From Phialocephala subalpina (lineage: Eukaryota; Ascomycota; Leotiomycetes; Helotiales; Mollisiaceae), in assembly GCA_900073065.1 (NCBI GenBank), contig FJOG01000006.1, positions 2,104,411-2,168,410 of the forward strand: a stretch of 64,000 nucleotides of DNA, read 5' to 3'. Both the position numbers and the translations under genes were made by a program. The notes under the pieces were generated by a model that ran no database searches, had not been told where the DNA came from, and saw only the letters and a program-made list of their open reading frames with translations. This document shows positions 35,373 through 45,510 of this stretch, in pieces; position 1 is the stretch's first letter; each line of letters opens with the position of its first letter.

Positions 35373-35792
35373 ATGGCTTCTCCCTCTATCCCCGGATTGA
35401 ACCCCAAGCTTTTGGTGTTTGGACCTCAGGCAGTGGCTTTTGATGTCAATGCCTTTCATAAGCTTCGCCTGCAACTACAGGAGACGCTCCAGTCTCAATG
35501 GGCTCTCGACGCCTTGGCCGAGCTGCCCACTTACTGGAAGACTCTTTCCAATAGCATCACGAAGTTGCAAGACTTCAACGGCAAGGAGCTATTGGAAGAT
35601 TTGAACGACTGGTTGAGCGGGGGCGACATCCCAGAGTCTTCGTTCCCTCTGCCAAACATCATTCTCTCTCCATTGGTAGTCATTGCTCAGTTGACTCAGT
35701 ATTCGGCCTTCTTGGAAGCTGCTCTGCCGGACACTTACGAGCTGTCCACCAGAAGCTCAGCACGCATCACGTGGCTACGAAGACGGGATTGA
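35373..35792 (+). pseudogene. N-terminal SAT-domain fragment of a non-reducing polyketide synthase
   Basis: The frame starts with a good ATG (CAGG ATG GCT) and encodes LLVFGPQAVAFDVNAFHKL, then ALDALAELPTYWKTL, LLEDLNDWLSGGDIP and SFPLPNIILSPLVVIAQLTQY, characteristic of the starter-unit ACP transacylase (SAT) domain that opens non-reducing PKSs. It resembles most the class with a methyltransferase domain. After YSAFLEAALPDTYEL the resemblance ends, and the frame stops at 35790-35792. In the next frame an unrelated-looking hydrophilic tail stays open to about 35893 (KAEEENRLQLMAKKS...). A full PKS would exceed 2000 residues, so over 90 percent is gone. The active-site part of the SAT domain is also missing. 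Confidence 0.78.
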
Positions 35793-35893
35793 AAGCTGAG
35801 GAGGAGAATAGGCTGCAGCTGATGGCGAAGAAAAGCTTGGGGAACGGAGGTAATGGATTAGAAAAGGGGGAAGGCACTTCAGATGGAGGGTGA

Positions 35894-36620
35894 TCAGTGC
35901 TTCAAAGTGTATTCCGTTCCATTGAATTCTCGATCGGAGGAACTCGAGGGGTCATAAGCGAGCCTTTCAGGGGAGCGTCCTCACATGCAAATCGATCTCA
36001 ATTTCGAAGTCGGACGGATAGTTGTACGTCAAGCACCCGTTGTTAGTCTTGAATTGTTGCTGTCATATACAATGAGATGGATACACATAATTGACTATAT
36101 ATTTCTACCACATATTGAGTGAACCCTAACATTGAGACTTTTGAGCAACGGCTTCGCCAAGTTGCAAAGGAGTGAGTAGTAACAACCAGGACATTGATTG
36201 ACAAGATGAGGAATGAAACAATCCGGACAGAAGAGAATGGTGCGTTTCCCAAACGGGAAAACGTGATTTGGCGTCTTCTTGGCGTTCGTCATCTTTCCGA
36301 GGCGAATGCAATTCGTCTCCGGCGCTCGGGCCACTTTAAGCGAGGAACTTTTCGTGATAATACTCAATATTTACACAACAGTTAGCAGGTGAAATTGACT
36401 AGAAATTGGTAGAGACGTTCTTTTAAGTGTGTTATATCTCTCTTCCAGATTTTAGAGCATTCTAATAGAGTTTGTAGTTGTTGCAAAGTGAAGAGTTCAA
36501 AAGTCGAAATTTGGCAAGCGCCGGAGACGAAACGAAATAGCCTCGTTCCCTCCTCGCCATTCTTTGTTTACTTTCTTCTTTCTAATTCCCGAACAACATC
36601 ACCGCATCGAAACCGAAACT
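35894..36620. other. intergenic, nothing recognised
   Basis: Unmatched overlapping frames only, for example 36043-36252 (-) and 36194-36385 (+). Confidence 0.4.
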
Positions 36621-37770
36621 ATGGCTACCGAACCATCTCTGCAGAAGTTCGAGCAATTCTCACGTCTACCCGACGAGCTCAAATGTCAGGTATGGAGCTA
36701 CGCGTCACGTCGTCGAATACTGCAAGTTTACTATGACACGTCCATGGTCTGCTGGCGCGTCTGCCAGGACTCATGGAAGCCGGATCCTGTTTCCCAAGTC
36801 AACCTGCGGGCTCGTCAAGGCTACGTCTCATTCTTGGATCTTGCTGTACACCCTCAGCGGGATAATATCTTAATTAGCGATCCCAAATTTGCGTACCGAC
36901 CGCTGCAAAAGGCCCTGCTTGAGACGGAGAATATGCAGCGATTGGAGTACATCTCTTTCTCGGGTGTTGTCTGGTATGTGAATAATGTGCAAACGCAGAA
37001 CTATTCGAACTGGAATGTACTGACTGAACTCTTTTCTCAGGCAAGGTCTGCGGCATACGCACCATTCTTTCCCAACCGCGAGTATTTCCCCTGTCGAAAT
37101 CCTACAGAAATTCTCAGCTTTGAAGGACTTCACGCTCGCGATAATCGACGAGGACGATGTGGAGTTGGAGACTAGCTCATATGGCTACACCGGAGAATGG
37201 ACTGAAGAGAAATCAGATGAGTGGAATGGGGACATGATTGGCTGGGACTCGGACGAGGAGGAACAGCTTCAGCAAGTTGCTCGAAAGCGAGTAGCGATGT
37301 CGAGGGACTTGCTCAATAGGCTGGGAAACGAACCGGTAGAGCAGCAACAGGAACCAGAAGAAAGCAGTGAACTGCCTCAAGCAGCCAAAGCTGAGAACTT
37401 CCTGCGAGGCCTGGAAGAGCGCCAGCTAGGTATGTTTATCGAGCAAGGATACACTCGCAGGAAGGGTATACTGAGGTGGCAGACATGGGACCCTGAAGGT
37501 CATCTGGGTTTGTTCGAAAAATCACTTTTCGAAGATGACATACGGTTGGTCTTCTGGAGAGAAAAGAAGGTCAATCCTGAATGGAAGCCTCCGAAAATTC
37601 ATATTCGCGAGCTGGAAGTCGGAGAAATGCCATTCGGAGATGAAGGTGACACTGAATGGGAGAAATCTGACGCTGAAGACGAGGAGGTCGATCTTCATGA
37701 TTACGAAGACGATGAATATGATGCAGATACAAACAATGGGACTTCAGATGATGAGTCGCTGGTACAATGA
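36621..37770 (+). CDS. 2EXR-domain protein, two exons
   Basis: Exons 36621-36973 and 37041-37770 give 360 residues. The N-terminal 2EXR domain reads FEQFSRLPDELKCQVWSYA, RRRILQVYYD, PVSQVNLRARQGYVSF, then HISF-like EYISFSGVVW where the intron falls (phase 2, inside the Trp codon), continuing QGLRHTHHSFPTASISPVEI. The middle and tail are very acidic (DSDEEEQ..., EDEEVDLHDYEDDEYD). The block FLRGLEERQLGMF and VFWREKKVNPEWKPP match the other copies. The 25.5-kb pseudogene shares this intron position; the copies at 15.7 and 37.9 kb have none. Intact; function unknown. Confidence 0.87.
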
Positions 37771-37911
37771 AGCCAAGCGGAGAAGCGAAAGTTAGAGCAG
37801 CCGGGGCGGGGCGGGGTTACGCCGGCCAACTTCGAACATCTTCAGTGCTTCAATTGCTAAACTTCACACCAAACTTCATGATTCATTCCATCCTCGAATG
37901 ATCGCGAAACC

Positions 37912-39000
37912 ATGCCCGCGGATATCAACAATGACTCCACGGGAACCTTCAATCAATTCTCCTTGCTTCCATGCGAATTGAGGGTGCAAATATGGAATTG
38001 GGCACCTCGCAAACGCGTCCTGCAAGCTGCCTACACCCCTTTTGCGCAAAACCCTCCCGATGCCGAGCCAAGATGGCAGATATGCAGAGACTCAATCGCA
38101 CCTGATCCTGTCGAGAGGGTATGTAAAGAAGCACGTCGGAGCTTCTCACGATTCATGGGCGTCTTGTTCCATCCATGCACGGATATTCTTTTGATCAGCG
38201 ATCCAACATTTACGATTCGAGCGGTCCAGAGATTGTTTTTTGAGATTGAACATATCAATCGATTACAGCACATTGCTTTTACTGCTCCTGTCTGGCAAGG
38301 CCTTCGACACACGCATCACGAATTTCCTACCGCCGCCCTCTCCCCAGCCACAATTCTGCGAAAGCTCGAAGGATTAACAGACTTCACGCTGGCCGTCTCG
38401 GAGGACGACAGCGCCGAGATGGAGACGGAGTCTTATGGATACGAAGGTGAATGGAGTGAAGAGTTTGCTGATGAGTGGGGTGATGTCGAACATGCCATGG
38501 ACGAAGAAAACTTCGGAGAGGACGATAGAAACCACCATCCGCTTTTGGCGCAAGCACAATCTATACTGGGCGATCCGAATTCATCCTCCGAAAGAGACGC
38601 GAATGGAGAGTTAACATATGCCGCGAAAGCCGACCGCTTCCTTCACGGCCTCGAGGAAAGAACACTAGCCAATATGCTCGAGGAAACATATTCGAGACAT
38701 ATAGGTATATTGAGGCTGCGGCCAACCGACCACAGTGGTAGTCTATTCTTTGAGGAACAACACTTGTTTAAAAGCGATGTGAGTATGGTTTTTGATCGGG
38801 AGAAAGCTCTCGACCCAGATTGGAAATGGCCGAGAATCGACGTCCGGGAGATTGAAGAGGGAGAAATGCCACATGATGATCAGTTTTACGACTGGGACTA
38901 CGAAAGTCCGAGTGACGAAGGTTCTCCAGACCGGGACGATCCAGAGAATGACTGGCTGCGGCCTGAATATGAGTCGCCGGGCGGGCATTATACTCCATAA
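37912..39000 (+). CDS. 2EXR-domain protein, intronless
   Basis: 362 residues from the ATG at 37912, 141 bp downstream of the previous 2EXR gene on the same strand. The domain reads FNQFSLLPCELRVQIWNWA, RKRVLQAAY, RVCKEARRSFSRFMGVLFHP, then QHIAFTAPVWQGLRHTHHEF without the intron of its neighbour. An acidic middle follows, then FLHGLEERTLANMLEE and VFDREKALDPDWKWPRIDV, and an acidic C-terminus. The tandem arrangement and colinear motifs suggest local duplication with intron loss or gain. Intact. Confidence 0.88.
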   Translation: MPADINNDSTGTFNQFSLLPCELRVQIWNWAPRKRVLQAAYTPFAQNPPDAEPRWQICRDSIAPDPVERVCKEARRSFSRFMGVLFHPCTDILLISDPTFTIRAVQRLFFEIEHINRLQHIAFTAPVWQGLRHTHHEFPTAALSPATILRKLEGLTDFTLAVSEDDSAEMETESYGYEGEWSEEFADEWGDVEHAMDEENFGEDDRNHHPLLAQAQSILGDPNSSSERDANGELTYAAKADRFLHGLEERTLANMLEETYSRHIGILRLRPTDHSGSLFFEEQHLFKSDVSMVFDREKALDPDWKWPRIDVREIEEGEMPHDDQFYDWDYESPSDEGSPDRDDPENDWLRPEYESPGGHYTP

Positions 39001-39680
39001 AGCACGACTACGTCCCTGTGTCAATCCTGATCTGTGTAGCATGACAGCCTGTAAGTCGGCTCTTTTCAAGCTCAACTTGTTCGAATTGGTGTGGACTCCA
39101 CTGTACACATAGGCCAGACAATCTGATTCGTTTGCATATTGTCCATTGCATCCTTGTGCTTGCTGTTTCCTTTCTTGTGATGCTGCTGTCCCCCAATGGC
39201 TGAAGCTGATACTCCTGAATCCGTCGAACTTTGAGAGGAATGTAGAGCTTTTGGGAAGAATTCGGAGTGTCTAATGCAATCAAACAAATTCTAAAGCATG
39301 AAATTTCTTCATTTGCGCTTGAAGTTGACGCTGAACATACGTCCCCTTCTCCTATCTAAGCGAACTTCCAAAAAGGAATTCGCACTCTGTAGGCGGTCAA
39401 ATAAGGCAAAATAATAGAAAAAAATGCAAGAGTTCAACCCCGATCAATGCTATTTGCGGGGTAACTTTAGAAGCGATGATAGGAGTCTGTTATGGAGCGT
39501 TGGAGATTAGAAATTTTGTTCTATACTCCGAATTCTATCAACCTTTTCACCATCATTTTTCGCAGCTCCTCACTTTCGATTGTACCTCAATTAGGCACCT
39601 CATTTTCACCAAGTTGAGCAAACCTATATTTGTACAATATCCTTTCTCGAGGTTCTGGTCTGCTTGCCTTAGCTTGGCCA
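39001..39680. other. convergent 3' flank
   Basis: Nothing recognised between the 2EXR gene and the FAD oxidase. Confidence 0.4.
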
Positions 39681-41345
39681 TCAGTTGCTGCCAAGTTTGA
39701 AGCCTCCCCAGTTCAAGCGAGTGAAAACCCCCAGCGGATCATACGCATCCCGGATCTCTCTCATCCTCTGCACATTCTCCAGCGGGAAGCCAGCAAATGG
39801 ATCCTGGTACTCGCCTGCGTCACCCATGTAGATGAACTCTGATGAGAGGTTCAAAGCTTGGTTCTGGAGATGCCAGTAGTCGAGCAGTTTGCTGGCCCAG
39901 TTGGTCATTCGGAGGTCGTCCACGGCGTTTGCCCATCCGGTTGAGAATTGCCATACTGGAACCACCTGTTAGCTTCTTCTATCTTTGCAAAGATGATATA
40001 GCGAGGATCAACGTACAGATCCATGACTGGTCATCATCCAGACCCCAAGTGTTTCCAACACCATTGTTTTTCGCGACACTAGCTGCACTCGCTGGCAGAA
40101 CGTTCATGACAAATGTCGGGAGAAGGCCCTCGACGTCACTTATCTCATCAACAGCAGTTTTCCAAGCTTCGTATATCTTGGTCAGTTGAGCGGTATCGGG
40201 CTTGATTGTTTTGTGGGCGAATTGTACGCTTTCTAGTTGTTAGCATGCAACATTATCAAATATCTGAACCGTTCGACTAACCGCATCATCTGGTTTGGAG
40301 AGTCAAGTTGGGAATGCCACTCGATAGGAGTCAGAACATTGTTCAGAGTTAGTGTCGACGGGATAGCTGAGAAGTTAGCGAAGCGTGAAGGCGGAGACTC
40401 CGTTCCTTCCTGCACACCCAGTAATGAGGGTACAATTTTCCCCGTCGTCTGATTGTATGTGACACTGATGACAGACCCAGCAGCGATATCCCCGGGGTCG
40501 TTCTCAGCCATCTGGACAGTCGCCTCAATGAAGGCTGGTATAGCAGACTCGTTGAACGTCTGAATGGTCGTGCTGATATACGGAATCGGAAGAGCAGTGA
40601 TCGTGAACTTGGTCACAATCCCAAAGTTATTCGCTCCTCCCTTCAGAGCCCAGAAGAGATCAGGATTGCAGGTCGAGTTGGCAACAACTTGAGTCCCGTT
40701 TCCGAGGACGACGTCGTAGGAAACTACGTTGTCCATCGCCATGCCGTACTTGTTGATCAAATAATGGAATCCGCCAATAAGCTCGAGACCTGGGACACCA
40801 ATTGTCTTGAGACGGCCGCCGATGCAGTATAGACCACGGGGTGACAGAGCTGTGTAGACGTCTACCCATCTGTTTCCGGGGCCAACTTCGACTGTGGAGT
40901 TGTCGTTGGCGATTGTGATGTCTGTGAGGTTGTTCAGGGCGAGGAGAACGCCTTCGTTGATGTTGTTGGAGCCAGGAAACTGCATCTTGCGTCAACAGGA
41001 AGTTCCCCATTAGTAGAAAACGGTACATACGTTCATGTGCCCTCCTCCTCGAATAGCAAATTGTGAGCCACAAGACACAAAAGTCGACACTGCATCAGCG
41101 ACTTGGCTCGCATCTGAAGGCATGAAGATACACCCTGGCAAAAGATCCGCACGAATGTCCCAATAATCGGTCGCTTCCGCCGTGTAGTTTGTCGAGTCAG
41201 GGAGAATGACCAAGTCGCCATAGGTGGAAACAAGTTGAGTACAGGCACAGTTTGCTCCTGCAGTCAAATTCGCAATGGTGAGGTTTTGCGCCGAGGCGAG
41301 AGCGGCAGTCAAGAGACTGCCGGCGAGGGACAGCTTGGAAGGCAT
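39681..41345 (-). CDS. secreted FAD-linked oxidase (BBE/VAO type)
   Basis: Four exons (41345-41031, 40979-40282, 40228-40017, 39955-39681) give about 499 residues; the last acceptor is chosen to restore WQFSTGW and is the least certain. Residues 1-19 are a signal peptide (LLTAALASA). The flavin domain has PGCIFMPSDASQVADAV, FAIRGGGHMN with the covalent-FAD His, VGPGNRWVDVYTAL, GLELIGGFHYL, and [19 protein letters not shown]. Many Asn-x-Ser/Thr sequons fit secretion. The C-terminal BBE block ends AYDPLGVFTRLNWGGFKL. Such enzymes oxidise alcohols, sugars or pathway intermediates. Intact, in contrast to the Leu variant at 22.9 kb. Confidence 0.87.
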
Positions 41346-42693
41346 GGTAGGAAAGACAGGACGACCCAGATCGAGACAGAGCAGGATGCTGATGGTTCAT
41401 TCATCTTGGAGGAATGCTTGTACTTTATAGAAAGTTGGGATTCTTTGATTGAGCCTAGTTGGTAGGGCTGTGGATGGTGATCACCCTGAAAGTTTGCACT
41501 AATCCGCGGTATAGCGAAAGGAGATCACCATGGAAGCCCACACTAAATTGATTTAGGGCGGCTTAGGTCGCCCGAATGCGAATTATAGCATGGTTTTTCC
41601 GAACCAATCCGAGGTGATCGCCACTGGGGACTTCCTCGCTTACCTCGTTAGGATAGGGGCATCGCCAGCAAGACGAGACGAAATCTCCGCTCCTCATGCA
41701 TCCAGGAACATGGCGATATAATCTGTGTGTATTAGTCCTAGGAGTCTTGACACTGTCCAAAGGTGCAAATGGAGGTTGGGACATTCTATCAAAATGGGGT
41801 TTCTTGTCAAGTTTATACTGAGGCTTAGATGTAACAAGAGCTTTTGTACATATCTTCCCATCAAAGCTTCAAATTATCAAGTTGTTATTGTCCTAACATT
41901 TTTGTAATTTGTGGAAGAATATCTTCTCACGTCGGAGATGAAGTGGCCAGCCGACGTCAGCCGCAGGGAACTTGCGATGTCGAATCCTCGCACTTTCGGT
42001 CGGGTTCGTACTCGCAGCAGACAACGCTAAACCTTCATTCCTCTGCGGGGTATCCAAATCCAACGTCACCATCCATCCTTCGTCCAACTCCAGGCTTCAA
42101 CACTATGAGCATTGAATGCCACGACGCCTTCACTATAGACGCCTCAGAAGTTTTCCGACTCTCTCTCTCGATCAAAGCTTTCAAAAGTCCTTGCCTCGTG
42201 TTATTGCTCTAGCAGCTATATGTTTGGTCGCAGAAGTTCGGATTTCCAAGATCCACTCGACGACATTTTAAGGCGAAGAGTACTCACGAATTATGCATGG
42301 TTATGCATCAATCTATCGTATCATGTTCAGAACCAGACGTCTTGGAACTCTCTGCGTTGTTCAAATGCGATTTGAATGGGGCTGACTCGGAAAACTCGGT
42401 GGATGGAGAGACGAACCTGAAGAAAGCAAGGAATTTCGAGATCATCTCGGGACCGAGGTTTGTTCATCCTCTACGTGTTCCTAGTCAACATCACGGAGCC
42501 CAATATCTTCAAAACATTCAGCATCCTAATCTCCCTATGAGCTTTTGCTGTCCATTTCGCTGTGGTTTATTCTATTTCCAAGTTGCTTTTTGGAGAACAT
42601 TCGCCTGCAATTCCAAGTTAAATAGTCCATATTTCCGTCTTTTATCACCCGAGCATTGTCTACTCTGTCTTTTCCACGATCAATGCTCAACAT
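41346..42693. other. intergenic, nothing recognised
   Basis: Promoter side of the FAD oxidase and 3' flank of the Pro/Gly-rich gene. Frames at 41844-42212 and 42297-43001 (+) lack motif support. Confidence 0.4.
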
Positions 42694-43781
42694 TCAACCA
42701 TACAGCACAGCCCTCCCATCTACCCTCGTTTTGTTTCTGCCACCGCCATTCCCATTGTGCGTTTCGTTCCTCCCATTATAACTTGTCATATTCTTGCTAT
42801 GTCCATGCGTCTCATTCTTCCCAAAACCAGGAACAGTCCCATTCCAAACTGGTGGAAAAATTGTTCCAGGCCACTCATTCCCTTTACCCTTCCCAAAATC
42901 TCCAGTTGGGCTTGGTCGAGGGGAGTGAGTATGTTTTGGTTTTCTGTGCCCTCGACCTCCAGTTGATGTTGGACGAGGAGATGGAGGAAGTCGAGTCTTA
43001 GAATCTCGACCCCATGCTGGTTTGTCGTTCCCTCCTCCATCGCCTCCATGACCAGTTGGACTCGGTTTGGGAGCTAGACTGAAAGTCGGGCCTTGACCTT
43101 TATCGCCTCCCTTCCCAGTCAGTGTCGGCTCCAGACTCTTCACAGCCGCAGAAGGTTTCCCATTCCCACCACCACCACCCTTCTCACCACCCTTCCCACC
43201 CCCCGTAACTTCAGCCCTCGAACTCGACGTCGTCGACACAACCTTCCTCGGTCTCTCCCCCTCGCCCCTCCCATCAAAATGTCCACGCCCAGCTTCTCCA
43301 TCTAGCAACGATCCTGGACCTACCCAATCATTTCCCCCACCCCTCCTTTTAAGTCCCACACTTTCTATCGGCAGTGGAGGGCCCGCGTTTAGAGGTATAG
43401 CTCGATCGCTTTGAAGAGGAGGAGGAGGTCCAGGGTTGGGACTTATTATTGGAGGAAGTGGTTTTAAGCTTGCGATGGTGGGAGGTCGAGCGATGGGACG
43501 AGAGCTGACGGCAGGTGGTGGTTCGCCTCCTGGTGGCGGGTTGGTGATGATTGTTGGGCTTGGTTTCGGTGGTGGTCCTGCGTTGGGAGGAGGATTTCCA
43601 GGTGGCGGGCCATTACTGCTACCTGCGACTCGGAGCCTGAGTTTCGATGGTGTGTGTCTACCAATTCAAGTCAGCATTTGAATTAGTTTCGGATGAGGTT
43701 GATTGCTTACTTTTGAACAGCAGGAAGTGCAAAAGTTGTTGCCAGAAGCCAGAGCGAGAGACTAGCAAAGGCGAACTTCAT
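42694..43781 (-). CDS. secreted Pro/Gly-rich low-complexity protein
   Basis: Two exons, 43781-43711 and 43657-42694, joined in phase 2, give about 344 residues. The N-terminus is a clear signal peptide (SLSLWLLATTFALPA). It is followed by a proline-rich half (GPPPGNPPPNAGPPPKPSP, GPPPPLQ), then a Gly/Lys/Arg-rich half with repeated PSPTG/PTSTG words (KPSPTGHGGDGGGN, PRPSPTGDFGKGKGN), and a tail rich in Asn-Glu-Thr sequons (GKNETHGHSKN, GRNETHNGN). No folded domain is visible. It is probably a wall or matrix protein, or an intrinsically disordered secreted factor. A + strand frame over the same region is its shadow. Confidence 0.68.
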
Positions 43782-44188
43782 CCTGAAAGACCGAAGATTC
43801 TCGAGCTGCGGAACTGAGGACTTAAACTGCTCTCCAAAGTCTTTGTTTTGGACTCGGCAAGGCTTGTGATCCCGCGAGAAGGTATATTCTGCGACACGTC
43901 AGCACATACCAGAGTGCATTCCTACTGAAATTACCACTTCTCCAGCGTCCTTCTCCGCGACCACCCATTCTTCAACGTGCGTATGTGGCGCTTTTCTTCT
44001 CACCAATGAACACTCACTGATTTATCTTCGAGGAACGAGGACTAAGTAGGTAGGATAAGAAGGTATCTTCAAATGGCTACAAAACATTATATTCAATTTC
44101 AAACCCAACCAGTAGGCATCAAAATATCAACGCTAAATACGTCATAACATCATAAATCATAATCCCACCCTCCCCTCACTTTTCCTCT
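43782..44188. other. intergenic
   Basis: Promoter side of the Pro/Gly-rich gene; nothing recognised. Confidence 0.4.
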
Positions 44189-44568
44189 CTAATTACCCTT
44201 CGTGGCCTTTGTCGCTCCACCTGCAGCAGCACCACCAGCCGCCGCATCAGCACCAGCTGCAGCTCCCTTCGCCTTTCCACCAGCCTTCAATCCAGCGGCG
44301 ACTTGGCCAACAATCGCTCCAGCGATGGGCACACCTTTGAGTCCATTAGCGACTTGGCCGACGATGTTGCCGGCTGTTGAGGCACCGTTGGCGCGGGTTT
44401 CCAAGTTTGTGGAGCGTTTGCTGCTGTGAAGTTAGTATGAGAAGATGAGGGGCAGATGTGAGAGGGGAAATGGAATGGAGAAGGTCGAGTGACGTACGTA
44501 GAGATCATGGGGACAGCGGAGGCTGTTGCTAGAAGGCAAAGGGTGATTGTTGAGAAGCTAATTTGCAT
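44189..44568 (-). CDS. small secreted protein with an internal repeat and dibasic site
   Basis: Exon 1 (44568-44498) encodes a signal peptide (MQISFSTITLCLLATASA). Exon 2 (44423 or 44420 to 44189) joins in phase 2, giving 100-101 residues. After PMIST(S)KR, a possible Kex2-type Lys-Arg cleavage site, comes STNLETR and then two copies of an amphipathic unit: GNIVGQVANGLKGVP and GAIVGQVAAGLKAGG, about 17 residues apart. The C-terminal third is Gly/Ala/Lys-rich (GGKAKGAAAGADAAAGG...). There are no cysteines after the signal peptide, which is unusual for a fungal effector. It could be a processed peptide precursor or a structural surface protein. Not matched to a named family. Confidence 0.62.
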
Positions 44569-45510
44569 TTTGATGGAGTTGGAGATGTTGATTGCTTGGG
44601 TTGGAAAGGGTGATGTGATATAAGGTGTTTTTTCTGATTTCGAGCTCCGTTTGGATGAGATCTTGTTGCTTGATAGTTCTTGATGTTTGGTTGAGCGATC
44701 AAGAAAGTCTTGAAGCGATTGTCGTCCATTCTTATATACTTCTTCCCCCAAGTCTTCAACGATAAGAGTATTGGCCGAACACTCCATCACAACTGCCATC
44801 ATCAGCGTCACAAAGTTGCGATGCGAGATATTGAGGCTCTTCGAGCTGCAGATACATACAACTATTCCCGATTCTAGAGCATGATGCAATAGTTCTTCGG
44901 CAATGTCGATTGGAGAAGATCTGAGAGATCAGACGTTTGCGATCGGTAACCAATCAGAGGGATGAAAGTGTGCGTGGTGGGACTCTTATAGTTGTTTCAA
45001 ACAATTCGGACTTGACCGAACTGTTCGGACTCGCCCACCTTCCTCGGATTTGTACTGTCGTCACGTTTTGGTGATGCGAGGACCGCGCTTCAGTCACTTA
45101 GCCGCCCAAATTCCCTCTTTCGGATACCGATGCGAGTTTTTGACATCTCCTTCCGGATGCAAGCGCACTGTCGTCCAAGACGACATGACCAATTTTGGTT
45201 CGGAGCCATGACAGGATAGGCAGCTCCTCATCATCAGATGAATTTTGCGAGGAAATCTGGATGCAAACTGGCAGAAGTCGATGTTTTGATAATCTGCCGA
45301 AGCGTGACAGAGCTGGAGATCGAGACAATTCTTGTCGTGTGCTGCATTTTGCCTCCCCCAAGACTCATGCGAGGAAAACTAGTATCGAACTGGCGTGAAT
45401 CGGTCCTGGGATCGGACTATGAAAGCATTGCACTAGGAGAAGTTGCTTCCGAGGTTACGCTCTCCATGTGTCCCTGTGGTCTGCATTCAAGATGTCGACT
45501 CCAAGCAACA
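44569..45510. other. intergenic, nothing recognised
   Basis: Promoter side of the small secreted protein gene and 3' flank of the HET gene. Frames on both strands (for example 45098-45361 -) have no support. Confidence 0.4.

Noticed and set aside
22917..41345. The two FAD oxidases as parts of the polyketide cluster
   Set aside because: They lie 6-8 kb from the regulator and SAT remnant with unrelated genes between; the family is too broad for a link by proximity alone.
42297..43001. 234-codon + strand frame
   Set aside because: It lies antisense to the Pro/Gly-rich gene, which has a signal peptide, a good intron and repeat structure. The + frame has no motif.
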